Translations under genes and position numbers: made by a program
Assembly (NCBI RefSeq): GCF_003254465.1
Contig: NZ_QDFI01000032.1
Coordinates: forward strand, 1 to 46,443
Source of the DNA: Meridianimarinicoccus zhengii
GTDB lineage: Bacteria; Pseudomonadota; Alphaproteobacteria; Rhodobacterales; Rhodobacteraceae
Direction of reading: 5' to 3'
Length of the DNA stretch: 46,443 nucleotides
Shown: positions 18,084-25,187 of the stretch, piece by piece
How the letters are laid out: each line of letters starts with the position of its first letter
How positions within the stretch are numbered: position 1 is the first letter of the stretch
The notes under the pieces: generated by a model
The model's database searches: none
Told to the model about the DNA's origin: nothing
What the model saw: the letters and a program-made list of their open reading frames with translations, nothing else

Positions 18084-18839
18084 ATGCATATCGGAATACT
18101 GGAATGCGGGCCGGTGCTGCCCGACCTTGCCGCCCGCCACGGCACCTATGGCGATATTTTCGCGCGCCTTCTCGACGCACCCGGTCGCCGTTTCACCGGC
18201 TGGGCGGTGCACGAGATGGCCTTTCCCGAGGGGCCGGATGCCGCCGACGGCTGGCTGCTGAGCGGATCGCGCTACGGCGCGTACGACCCGATGCCCTTCA
18301 TCCAGCCGCTGGAGGATTTCATCCGCGCTGCCCGCGACGCACGTATCCCCATGGTCGGCATCTGCTTCGGCCACCAGATCATGGCGCAGGCTCTGGGCGG
18401 GCGGGTCGAGAAATCCGCGAAGGGCTGGGGATTCGGGCGGCAGACCTATGCCATCGACGGGCTCGGCGAAGTGGCGCTGAGTGCCATCCACCAGGACCAG
18501 GTCACGCGCGCTCCGGACGGGGCCGAACTGATCGGGCGCAACGATTTCTGTCCCATCGCCGCGCTGCGCTATGGCGACTGGGGGCTGAGCGTCCAGCCGC
18601 ACCCGGAATTCGACCCCGCTCTGATGGGCGAGTTCCTCGACCTGCGGGACCGCGACGGGGAGTTCGACGAGGATCTCATCGCGCAGGCGCGTTCGGTTCT
18701 CGACAAGCCCCATGACTGCACACCGGTCGCGGCATGGCTTGGCGACTTCCTCGAAGAAGCGGCACTCGGCCAACGGACGCGCCCGGAAGGTCCGGGCGAT
18801 CACGTTGCCGCCAGCACGCCAGCGCGCCGGAGGGCATAG
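18084..18839 (+). CDS. Class I glutamine amidotransferase-like protein (GMP synthase-like)
   Basis: The 251-residue GATase1-fold protein has a nucleophile Cys in MVGICFGHQIMAQAL (about residue 95) and a catalytic His in VQPHPEFDPAL (about residue 174), as in stand-alone amidotransferases annotated 'GMP synthase-like'. Lying between two GS-like ligases and before a PuuB-like oxidase, it most likely hydrolyses a gamma-glutamyl amide, the job done in E. coli by PuuD. PuuD is a different subfamily, so this would be a functional counterpart. The start at 18084 has GAGG 6 nt upstream; the open frame extends further upstream into the previous gene without conservation. Confidence 0.8.
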   Translation: MHIGILECGPVLPDLAARHGTYGDIFARLLDAPGRRFTGWAVHEMAFPEGPDAADGWLLSGSRYGAYDPMPFIQPLEDFIRAARDARIPMVGICFGHQIMAQALGGRVEKSAKGWGFGRQTYAIDGLGEVALSAIHQDQVTRAPDGAELIGRNDFCPIAALRYGDWGLSVQPHPEFDPALMGEFLDLRDRDGEFDEDLIAQARSVLDKPHDCTPVAAWLGDFLEEAALGQRTRPEGPGDHVAASTPARRRA

Positions 18840-18840
18840 G

Positions 18841-20199
18841 ATGGCGGACTGGCTGACCCGCGTGCCCGAGGCCGCGCAACGGTTCCTCGAAGGCCGCAGG
18901 CTCGACGAGGTCGAGTGCATCATTTCCGACCTGCCGGGCATCGCCCGCGGCAAGGCGGTGCCCGCGGGCAAATTCGCCCGGCAGGCGAAGTTCTACCTGC
19001 CCGAGTCGATCTTCTTCCAGACCATCGCGGGCGGTTGGGGGGAAGCCGCGGGACCGCAGGGCTTCACCGAACCGGACATGATCCTGACCCCGGATCTGGA
19101 GACAGCAACCGCCGCCCCATGGACCGGCGACTGGACGCTCCAGGTGATTCATGACGCCCGCCGCCCCGACGGGACCGACGTGCCCTTCGCGCCCCGCAAC
19201 GTGCTGCGCCGGATCGTGCAGCTTTATCACGACGCGGGGCTGGTGCCCGTGGTGGCCCCGGAGATGGAGTTCTACCTCGTCGCCCGCAATCTCGACCCCG
19301 CGCGGTCGATCGAACCGATGCTGGGCCGCTCGGGCCGCCCCGCCGCCGCGCGGCAGGCATACTCCATGTCGGCGGTGGACGAATACGGACCCGTGATCGA
19401 TGATATCTACGATTTCGCCGAAGCACAGGGCTTCGAGATCGACGGCATCACGCAGGAGGGCGGCGCGGGCCAGTTGGAGATCAACCTGCGCCACGGCGAC
19501 CCGGTCAAGCTCGCGGACGAGGTGTTCTTCTTCAAGCGCCTGATCCGCGAAGCCGCCCTGCGCCACGACTGTTTCGCCACCTTCATGGCCAAGCCGATCG
19601 AGGACGAGCCGGGATCGGCCATGCATATCCACCATTCCGTTCTCGACCGCGCCTCGGGGCAGAACATCTTTTCCACCGCGGACGGGATGGAGACTCCGGC
19701 CTTCCACCATTTCATCGCCGGGCTGCAAAGCCACCTGCCCGAGGCCATCGCGATCCTCGCCCCTTACGTGAACAGCTACCGCCGCTACGTGCGCGACCAC
19801 GCGGCGCCCATCAACCTCGAATGGGGGCGCGACAATCGGACCACGGGTATCCGCGTGCCCATTTCCTCGCCCGCCGCGCGGCGGGTGGAAAACCGGCTCG
19901 CGGGGATGGATTGCAACCCGTATCTGGGGATTGCCGCGTCGCTGGCCTGCGGGCTTCTGGGCCTGCGCGAGGCGCAGGCGCCCCGTGCGATGATGGCGGG
20001 CGATGCCTATGCGGGCGGCAGCGACATCCCGCGCGACCTGTTTTCGGCGCTCGACCTGTTCGCGGCGGCCGAGGGACTGCGCGACATGCTGGGGCCGGAT
20101 TTCAGCCGTGTCTACGAGATCGTCAAGCGCGAGGAATACGACGAATTCCTTCAGGTCATCTCGCCCTGGGAACGCGAGCACCTGCTGCTGAACGTCTGA
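18841..20199 (+). CDS. Glutamine synthetase-like gamma-glutamyl amine ligase, copy 2
   Basis: The 452-residue GS-family ligase is clearly paralogous in type to the gene at 16712 but of another subgroup. It has IISDLPGIARGKAVP near residue 28 (beta-grasp domain), PEMEFYLVA near residue 140, TQEGGAGQLEINLRHGDP near residue 205, FMAKPIEDEPGSAMHIHHSV near residue 248, NSYRRYVRDHAAPINLEWG near residue 312 and DNRTTGIRVP. These are the ammonia/glutamate/ATP site blocks. Starting one base after the amidotransferase stop, with GGAGGG upstream, it is part of the same operon. Two ligases in one cluster suggest two amine groups or two related substrates. Confidence 0.85.
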   Translation: MADWLTRVPEAAQRFLEGRRLDEVECIISDLPGIARGKAVPAGKFARQAKFYLPESIFFQTIAGGWGEAAGPQGFTEPDMILTPDLETATAAPWTGDWTLQVIHDARRPDGTDVPFAPRNVLRRIVQLYHDAGLVPVVAPEMEFYLVARNLDPARSIEPMLGRSGRPAAARQAYSMSAVDEYGPVIDDIYDFAEAQGFEIDGITQEGGAGQLEINLRHGDPVKLADEVFFFKRLIREAALRHDCFATFMAKPIEDEPGSAMHIHHSVLDRASGQNIFSTADGMETPAFHHFIAGLQSHLPEAIAILAPYVNSYRRYVRDHAAPINLEWGRDNRTTGIRVPISSPAARRVENRLAGMDCNPYLGIAASLACGLLGLREAQAPRAMMAGDAYAGGSDIPRDLFSALDLFAAAEGLRDMLGPDFSRVYEIVKREEYDEFLQVISPWEREHLLLNV

Positions 20200-20205
20200 C
20201 GCGCA

Positions 20206-21507
20206 ATGAACCTGCTTCACGCCAACGACCGGGCCGGGGAATATCCGCCGAGCCTCTACGCAGCGCGCGCCGGGGATGTGCCGCGCCATCCGCCGCTGGA
20301 CGGCGACACCCACGCGGATGTCTGCGTGGTGGGCGGCGGCTATACCGGCCTGTCGGCGGCGCTGCACGCAGCACGGGCCGGCCTGTCCGTGCGTCTGCTG
20401 GAGGCGCAACGGATCGGCTTCGGGGCGTCCGGGCGCAATGGCGGGCAGGTCGGGTCAGGCCAGCGCGTGGACCAGCAGACGCTGGAGGCGCGGTTGGGCG
20501 CGGATCATGCGCGGCAGCTTTGGGACCTTGGCGAGGATGCGAAGGCCTTGGTCAAACGGCTCATCGCGGACCATGCCATCCCTTGCGACTGGCGCGACGG
20601 CGTGGCGCATCTGGCGCGCAGCGACCGGGCGGCGGGCGCTGAACGCGACCACGCGGATCACCTTGCGCGGGTCTACGGTTATGACCGGCTCGAACCGCTC
20701 GACCGCGCTGGGGCGGCGCAGGCCACCGGCGCACGGGGCTTCGCGGGCGGAGTGATCGACTTTGGGGCCGGGCATCTCGACCCGCTGGCCTTCGCCCTTG
20801 GGATCGCGCGGGCGGCGCGGGACGCGGGCGCGGTGCTGCACGAAGGGTCGGAGGTCACGGGCCTGACCCGCAGTGCGCGGTGGCAACTGGCCAGCGCGCG
20901 GGGCACGCTGCAGGCGGATCACGTGATTCTCGCCTGCAACGGTTATCTCGGGCGGCTGCACGGCCCCACGGCGGCGCGGGTCATGCCGATCAACAACTTC
21001 ATCGTGGCGACCGACCCGCTGACCGATTTCCCCGAGGTGCTTCCGGGCGGCATCGCCGTCGCCGACGACCGCTTCGTGGTGAACTACTGGCGGCGCAGCG
21101 CGGACGACCGGCTCGTGTTCGGCGGGGGGGAGACCTATGGCTACCGCTTCCCCGCGGACATCGCCGCGATGGTGCGCCCGCGGCTGGCGGCACTCTATCC
21201 GCAATTGACCGGCATCGGAATCGCCCATGCCTGGGGCGGCACGCTGGCGATCACGCGCTCCCGCCTGCCCTATCTCGCGCGGTCGGAACCGGGACTCTAC
21301 ACCGCGGGCGGGTACTCCGGCCATGGCGTGGCGCTGGCGACGCTGGCGGGGCAGTTGATGGCCGAAGCAGTCGCGGGCGATGCGGGCCGCTTCGACGTGA
21401 TGGCCCGCCTGCCCAGCCCGCCCTTTCCCGGCGGCCCGGCGCTGCGCGGCCCGCTTCTGGTGCTGGCGATGACGTGGTTCGCCCTGCGCGACCGGCTGGG
21501 GATCTGA
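20206..21507 (+). CDS. FAD-dependent oxidoreductase, PuuB-like gamma-glutamyl amine oxidase
   Basis: The 433-residue DAAO-family flavoprotein has the dinucleotide-binding GGGYTGLSAALHAARAGLSV motif near residue 43, the FAD/active-site block GFGASGRNGGQVGSGQRVD near residue 69, a C-terminal ITRSRLPYLA and the GGYSGHGVALATLAG FAD motif near residue 365. In E. coli PuuB oxidises gamma-glutamylputrescine to the aldehyde with release of ammonia and peroxide. Position after two gamma-glutamyl ligases and an amidotransferase supports the same chemistry here. Six bases separate it from the preceding gene. No aldehyde dehydrogenase (PuuC) follows. Confidence 0.87.
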   Translation: MNLLHANDRAGEYPPSLYAARAGDVPRHPPLDGDTHADVCVVGGGYTGLSAALHAARAGLSVRLLEAQRIGFGASGRNGGQVGSGQRVDQQTLEARLGADHARQLWDLGEDAKALVKRLIADHAIPCDWRDGVAHLARSDRAAGAERDHADHLARVYGYDRLEPLDRAGAAQATGARGFAGGVIDFGAGHLDPLAFALGIARAARDAGAVLHEGSEVTGLTRSARWQLASARGTLQADHVILACNGYLGRLHGPTAARVMPINNFIVATDPLTDFPEVLPGGIAVADDRFVVNYWRRSADDRLVFGGGETYGYRFPADIAAMVRPRLAALYPQLTGIGIAHAWGGTLAITRSRLPYLARSEPGLYTAGGYSGHGVALATLAGQLMAEAVAGDAGRFDVMARLPSPPFPGGPALRGPLLVLAMTWFALRDRLGI

Positions 21508-21590
21508 CCGCGACCGTAGGGCGTTTCGACGAATCGCGCCGACGCGCACGGTGTCGTGGAATTGTTACCCGGCTTGGTGTACAGGTTTTC

Positions 21591-21604
21591 GAAACATCCG
21601 TTTC
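21591..21604. promoter_or_regulatory. Palindrome in the DegT aminotransferase leader
   Basis: GAAAC - ATCC - GTTTC (perfect 5-bp arms, 4-nt spacer) ends immediately before the AGGAAA ribosome binding site of the gene at 21617. An operator here would block transcription or translation initiation. The 109-nt gap before this gene separates it from the operon upstream. Confidence 0.4.
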
Positions 21605-21616
21605 AGGAAATCGAAA

Positions 21617-22807
21617 ATGACCGCGACCCCGTTCCCGAATGTCTACGACGCCGAACCGATCCCCGAGGCCGCGCGGGCGGAAATCGACCGCCTTCTGTCG
21701 TCGGGCGATCTCTTCCGCTACACGAGCGCGGACGCCCCGGTGGCGCTCTTGGAGGCGGAGTTCGCGGCCCTGCTCGGCAGCCGCTACGCCCTGGCCGTGG
21801 CGTCCTGCTCGGCGGCGCTGTTCCTGACTCTCAAGGCGCTCGATCTGCCGCGCGGGGCGAAGGTGCTCATTCCGGCCTTCACCTTCGGCGCGGTGCCCTC
21901 GGCGGTGGTCCATGCCGATTGCGTGCCCGTGCTGGTCGACGTGGGTGAAAACTACCGCATCGACACGGCCGATTTCGAAGCGAAGATCGCGGACGCGGAC
22001 GCGGTGCTCATCAGCCACATGCGCGGGCATACCTCGGACATGGACGCGATCATGGCGCTTGCCGAAGCCCATGGCCTGCCGGTGATCGAGGATGCGGCCC
22101 ATTCGCTGGGCACGACATGGGCTGGCCGCAACATCGGCACGCTGGGGCGCGTGGGCTGCTTTTCGTTCCAGTCCTACAAGCTGCTAAACGCGGGCGAAGG
22201 CGGGATGCTGGTCACCGACGACCCCGAGATCTTCGCGCGCGCCGTCATCATGTCGGGCGCCTATGAACACAACTGGAAGAAACATCCCGGTGTGACCGAC
22301 CATGTCGCGCGCTGGCAGAACCGTCTGCCGCTCTACAACACGCGGCTGAACAACCTGTCGGCGGCGCTGGTGCGCCCGCAACTCGACGAGCTGCCCCGGC
22401 GGGTGCGCGACGGGCTGCGCAACCACGACCATGTCGCGGCGCAACTGAACGCCCATCCCGCGTTCGACGTGCCCCCGCCGCTCGCCCCGGAACGCCGCGC
22501 GCCCGACTCGATCCAGTTCAATCTGGTCGGGATGGACGACGACACCACCCGTGGCTTCACCGCCGCAGCCGCCGCGCGCGGCGTCAAGGTGCAGGTCTTC
22601 GGGATGAGCACGGACAACGCGCGCGCCTTCTGGAACTGGCAGTTCCTCGGTGACATTCCCGACCTGCCGCGCACCCGCGCGATGCTGATGCGGGCCTGCG
22701 ACGTGCGGCTGCCCGCGCGGTTGACGCCGGCGGAATGCGACCTGATCGCCGGTGCGCTGCTGATGGCGGCGGAGGACGTGACGGCGCCGCGGGCCTACGG
22801 GACCTGA
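21617..22807 (+). CDS. DegT/DnrJ/EryC1/StrS family aminotransferase
   Basis: The 396-residue PLP-dependent fold-type I enzyme has ASCSAALFLTLKAL near residue 60 (PLP phosphate cup), IEDAAHSLGTTWAGR near residue 158 (PLP-pyridine Asp) and the lysine motif SFQSYKLLNAGEGGML near residue 185. The family usually aminates keto-sugars, but no sugar-nucleotide or glycan genes lie nearby, so another acceptor is possible. The start at 21617 follows AGGAAA; the frame extends 66 nt further without conserved sequence. It converges on a LysR gene 9 nt away. Whether it belongs with the gamma-glutamyl amine pathway upstream is unknown. Confidence 0.82.
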   Translation: MTATPFPNVYDAEPIPEAARAEIDRLLSSGDLFRYTSADAPVALLEAEFAALLGSRYALAVASCSAALFLTLKALDLPRGAKVLIPAFTFGAVPSAVVHADCVPVLVDVGENYRIDTADFEAKIADADAVLISHMRGHTSDMDAIMALAEAHGLPVIEDAAHSLGTTWAGRNIGTLGRVGCFSFQSYKLLNAGEGGMLVTDDPEIFARAVIMSGAYEHNWKKHPGVTDHVARWQNRLPLYNTRLNNLSAALVRPQLDELPRRVRDGLRNHDHVAAQLNAHPAFDVPPPLAPERRAPDSIQFNLVGMDDDTTRGFTAAAAARGVKVQVFGMSTDNARAFWNWQFLGDIPDLPRTRAMLMRACDVRLPARLTPAECDLIAGALLMAAEDVTAPRAYGT

Positions 22808-22816
22808 TCGCCCGGA

Positions 22817-23809
22817 TCAGACAGGGATTGGCCCACCGTCCTGCCCCAGAACGGCCATCGCCGCGCCGAGCCACGGGATACGCACCCGCGCGGGCCGCAC
22901 GATCAGATCGGCCAGGATCACGCGCAGCCGTGCCGCGGTATCGGCGGGCATGTCCCCCAGCGCGCCCCGCCGCGCCCAAAGCGACAGCGCCCGCCCGAAG
23001 GGCGCGACCGGCAGCCGCACCACGCCCACGCGCGATTCGAACCGGTGCGCGCGCAAAAGCCCCAGCGGCGTGAGGATCGACCACCCCGCGCCTTCGGCCA
23101 CCATCGACAGGATCGCGTGGTAGCTGTCCATCTCGAACCGGGGCGACAGGACGAAATCCTGCCGCGCCAGATGCGCCGCGATCTGCCGGCCCATGTGATG
23201 CCGCTGGGTGTATTGCAGGAAGGGCAGCGCCCGCAGCGCCCCCGCATCGGTGGCCAGCGGCACACCGTCCGCCAGCGGCACCACGGCGACGAAGGGTTCC
23301 ACCAGCAGCGGGTGAATTTCCAGCCCCTCGGCGGGTGCTGCGGTATCGGCAGCCACCACCATGTCGAGCGCCCGGTCGCCCAGCCCCGCCAGAAGACGAT
23401 GGGTCGGCCCCGTTTCCAGCAGGAACTGGCAGGTTCGCAGCGCATCGGCCATGTCGGTCAGCAGCCGCGGGGTCACGTCCGCATCGAAATCCTCGATCAT
23501 GCCGAGCCGCACGCGGGTCAGGTGCGACAGATCGGTCCCCAACAGGTCCGACCGCGCCAAGGCCGCTTCGTCAAGGATGGTCTGCGCCCGGCGCAGGAAC
23601 GTCTCCCCCGCAGGGGTCAGCGCCAGGGGCCGGGCCGCCCGGTCCACGAGAACGGTGCCAAGCCCGGCTTCCAGCTTGCTCAATTGCTGGCTCACGGCCG
23701 ACACGCTGGCGCCCACCCTGCGCGCCGCCCCGGAAATCGACCGCGTCTCGGCGATCCCCACGAAACACTCGATCATCCACAGCGTAAGGCGCCCGCCCGG
23801 ATCGGCCAT
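22817..23809 (-). CDS. LysR family transcriptional regulator
   Basis: The 330-residue protein has an N-terminal winged helix (about 8-66; IAETRSISGAARRVGASVSAVSQQLSKLE is the HTH region) and a periplasmic-binding-like effector domain (about 95-300, with FLQYTQRHHMGRQ and GAGWSILTPLGLL). The target is unclear because its neighbours are not divergent: it converges with the DegT gene and lies 37 nt downstream of phaR on the same strand. GAGGG precedes the ATG at 23809. Similar LysR proteins often control adjacent uptake or catabolic genes, so the amine cluster is a reasonable but unproven target. Confidence 0.88.
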   Translation of the reverse strand: MADPGGRLTLWMIECFVGIAETRSISGAARRVGASVSAVSQQLSKLEAGLGTVLVDRAARPLALTPAGETFLRRAQTILDEAALARSDLLGTDLSHLTRVRLGMIEDFDADVTPRLLTDMADALRTCQFLLETGPTHRLLAGLGDRALDMVVAADTAAPAEGLEIHPLLVEPFVAVVPLADGVPLATDAGALRALPFLQYTQRHHMGRQIAAHLARQDFVLSPRFEMDSYHAILSMVAEGAGWSILTPLGLLRAHRFESRVGVVRLPVAPFGRALSLWARRGALGDMPADTAARLRVILADLIVRPARVRIPWLGAAMAVLGQDGGPIPV

Positions 23810-23846
23810 CGGCGGCCCTCAGCCGTTCATCGGGCGCGCGCCGCGG

Positions 23847-24440
23847 TCACTCGCCCAGCTTGGACATCTTGTCCTTCAACTCGGCCAGTTGCGCGCGGAT
23901 ATCGTCCAGTTCCTCGCGTTCGGCGCTGCTCAGTTCGGTCTTCGGCGCGGGGGCGTCCGGGGCGGTGTCCGTCCCGTCACCCTTCCAGCCCGGTACCATC
24001 GTCTGCAGGAACGCCTTCTGCTGGCGCTTCATCGCCTCGATCCCCGACATGGGATTCATCGGGTTCATCGCCGTCATCGGGCCGGGTATCTGGGTGAAGC
24101 CTTCCATCATCTTCGACTGGCTGTCGCGCAGCATCTCGAAGGACATGGCGAGGAATTGCGGCACGACCGACTGCGCCTGCGTCGTGTAGCTGCGCACGAG
24201 ATCGGTCAGCACCGCGATCGGCAGGACGCTCTCGCCCTTGCTTTCATGCTCCGCCACGATCTGAAGCAGATACTGCCGCGTCAGGTCGTCCCCCGATTTC
24301 AGATCGACGATCTTCACCTCGCGGCCCGCGCGAATGAACCCCGCGATATCTTCCAGCGTGACGTAATCGCTCGTCTCGGTGTTATAGAGCCGCCGGCTGG
24401 CGTACCGCTTGATCAACAGGGGTTTGTCGTTGTCCGCCAC
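23847..24440 (-). CDS. phaR: Polyhydroxyalkanoate synthesis repressor PhaR
   Basis: The 197-residue regulator has the PHB/PHA accumulation DNA-binding domain at the N-terminus (residues 5-65; IKRYASRRLYNTETSDYVTLEDIA is diagnostic), a central PHB-accumulation region with repeated Met-Asn-Pro, and a C-terminal coiled coil (about 160-195, SSAEREELDDIRAQLAELKDKM). In Paracoccus denitrificans the orthologue binds both TGC-rich operators and PHB granules and represses phaP and itself. A matching operator lies in the phaP promoter (25127-25137). Its own leader has CTGCACTGC (24465-24473, minus strand). It is 150 nt downstream of phaP behind a strong terminator, so it probably has its own promoter. 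Confidence 0.94.
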   Translation of the reverse strand: MADNDKPLLIKRYASRRLYNTETSDYVTLEDIAGFIRAGREVKIVDLKSGDDLTRQYLLQIVAEHESKGESVLPIAVLTDLVRSYTTQAQSVVPQFLAMSFEMLRDSQSKMMEGFTQIPGPMTAMNPMNPMSGIEAMKRQQKAFLQTMVPGWKGDGTDTAPDAPAPKTELSSAEREELDDIRAQLAELKDKMSKLGE

Positions 24441-24485
24441 CGGGTATCCTCCGCTCGGGTCGCCGCAGTGCAGAGTAGGACAGCA

Positions 24486-24523
24486 TAGATCAAAAGAAAA
24501 GAGCGGGCTCGAAAAGCCCGCTC
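24486..24523 (-). terminator. Rho-independent terminator of phaP
   Basis: Perfect 9-bp stem GAGCGGGCT (24501-24509) / AGCCCGCTC (24515-24523) with a 5-nt loop. Read on the minus strand it is followed by TTTTCTTTTGATC. It lies 68 nt after the phaP stop and 46 nt before the phaR start, isolating the two genes. Confidence 0.88.
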
Positions 24524-24590
24524 CGTTCCAAACCGTCCGATCCGGGATCAGGGAGGATGCCCCGGACCGGCCGTTCCGCGCGTGGCGGAA

Positions 24591-25058
24591 TTACTTGGCC
24601 GCAGCCGTCGCCGTGGTGGTGGCCTTCTTGGCCGCCGCGGTCATGTCGGTCGTCGCCTTCTTGACGGCGGCGGTAGCGTCTTCGCTGATGTCCTTGCCGG
24701 CGGCCAGCATCAGTTCGACGGTTTCCATCTGCACCTTCTTCGCGACTTCGGCGAAAGCAGCCATGGCTTCCGAGGTCATTTCCGCCTGAGCCGATGCGAA
24801 GTCGGTCATCGCCTTGCCGTAGTCGGCCGGCTCTTCCTTGACGGAGGTCACGGCGGCGAACTTGGCCAGCGTGTCCTTGGTCCACTTGGACGAGATTTCG
24901 CTCGACTTCTCGGCGGCTTCCAGCGCCACTTTCGACATCTTGTCGCTCAGCGTCGCCGACGTCTTGAACGCGTCCTGCATCGCCTTGGTGTCGACGGGGA
25001 ATGCACCCATCATTTCCTGCATCATCTTGGTCATGTCGTTCGATTTGGTCGCAGCCAT
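24591..25058 (-). CDS. phaP: Phasin, PHB granule-associated protein
   Basis: The 155-residue protein coats polyhydroxybutyrate granules and limits their coalescence. It is almost entirely helical, low in aromatics and rich in Ala/Lys/Thr/Met, with an amphipathic central region (about 40-110, LEAAEKSSEISSKWTKDTLAKF) and an Ala-Lys-Thr repeat tail (KKATTDMTAAAKKATTTATAAAK) typical of phasins. The start at 25058 has AGGAG 8 nt upstream. The promoter (TTGAAT-N17-CATATA) holds a PhaR operator, so it should be repressed when PHB is absent and induced when PhaR moves to granules. A perfect terminator follows. Confidence 0.92.
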   Translation of the reverse strand: MAATKSNDMTKMMQEMMGAFPVDTKAMQDAFKTSATLSDKMSKVALEAAEKSSEISSKWTKDTLAKFAAVTSVKEEPADYGKAMTDFASAQAEMTSEAMAAFAEVAKKVQMETVELMLAAGKDISEDATAAVKKATTDMTAAAKKATTTATAAAK

Positions 25059-25116
25059 TTGTCTTCTCCTGAGCAGTAGGCGGAAACACTTGACCGCCTT
25101 CGTTGTTGCTGACCCG

Positions 25117-25145
25117 TATATGCATGCTGCACCGCAGCAATTCAA
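25117..25145 (-). promoter_or_regulatory. phaP promoter with PhaR operator in its spacer
   Basis: Minus strand: -35 TTGAAT (25140-25145), 17-nt spacer, -10 CATATA (25117-25122), about 59 nt before the phaP ATG. The spacer holds CTGC-GGT-GCAG (25127-25137), extended to TGCTGC/GCAGCA arms (25125-25139). This fits the CTGC-N3/4-GCAG motif reported for Paracoccus PhaR. Repressor bound here would occlude RNA polymerase. Confidence 0.75.
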
Positions 25146-25187
25146 CCCCTAATTCTGCAACGCGGCATATTTTTGACGCTGCGGCAC

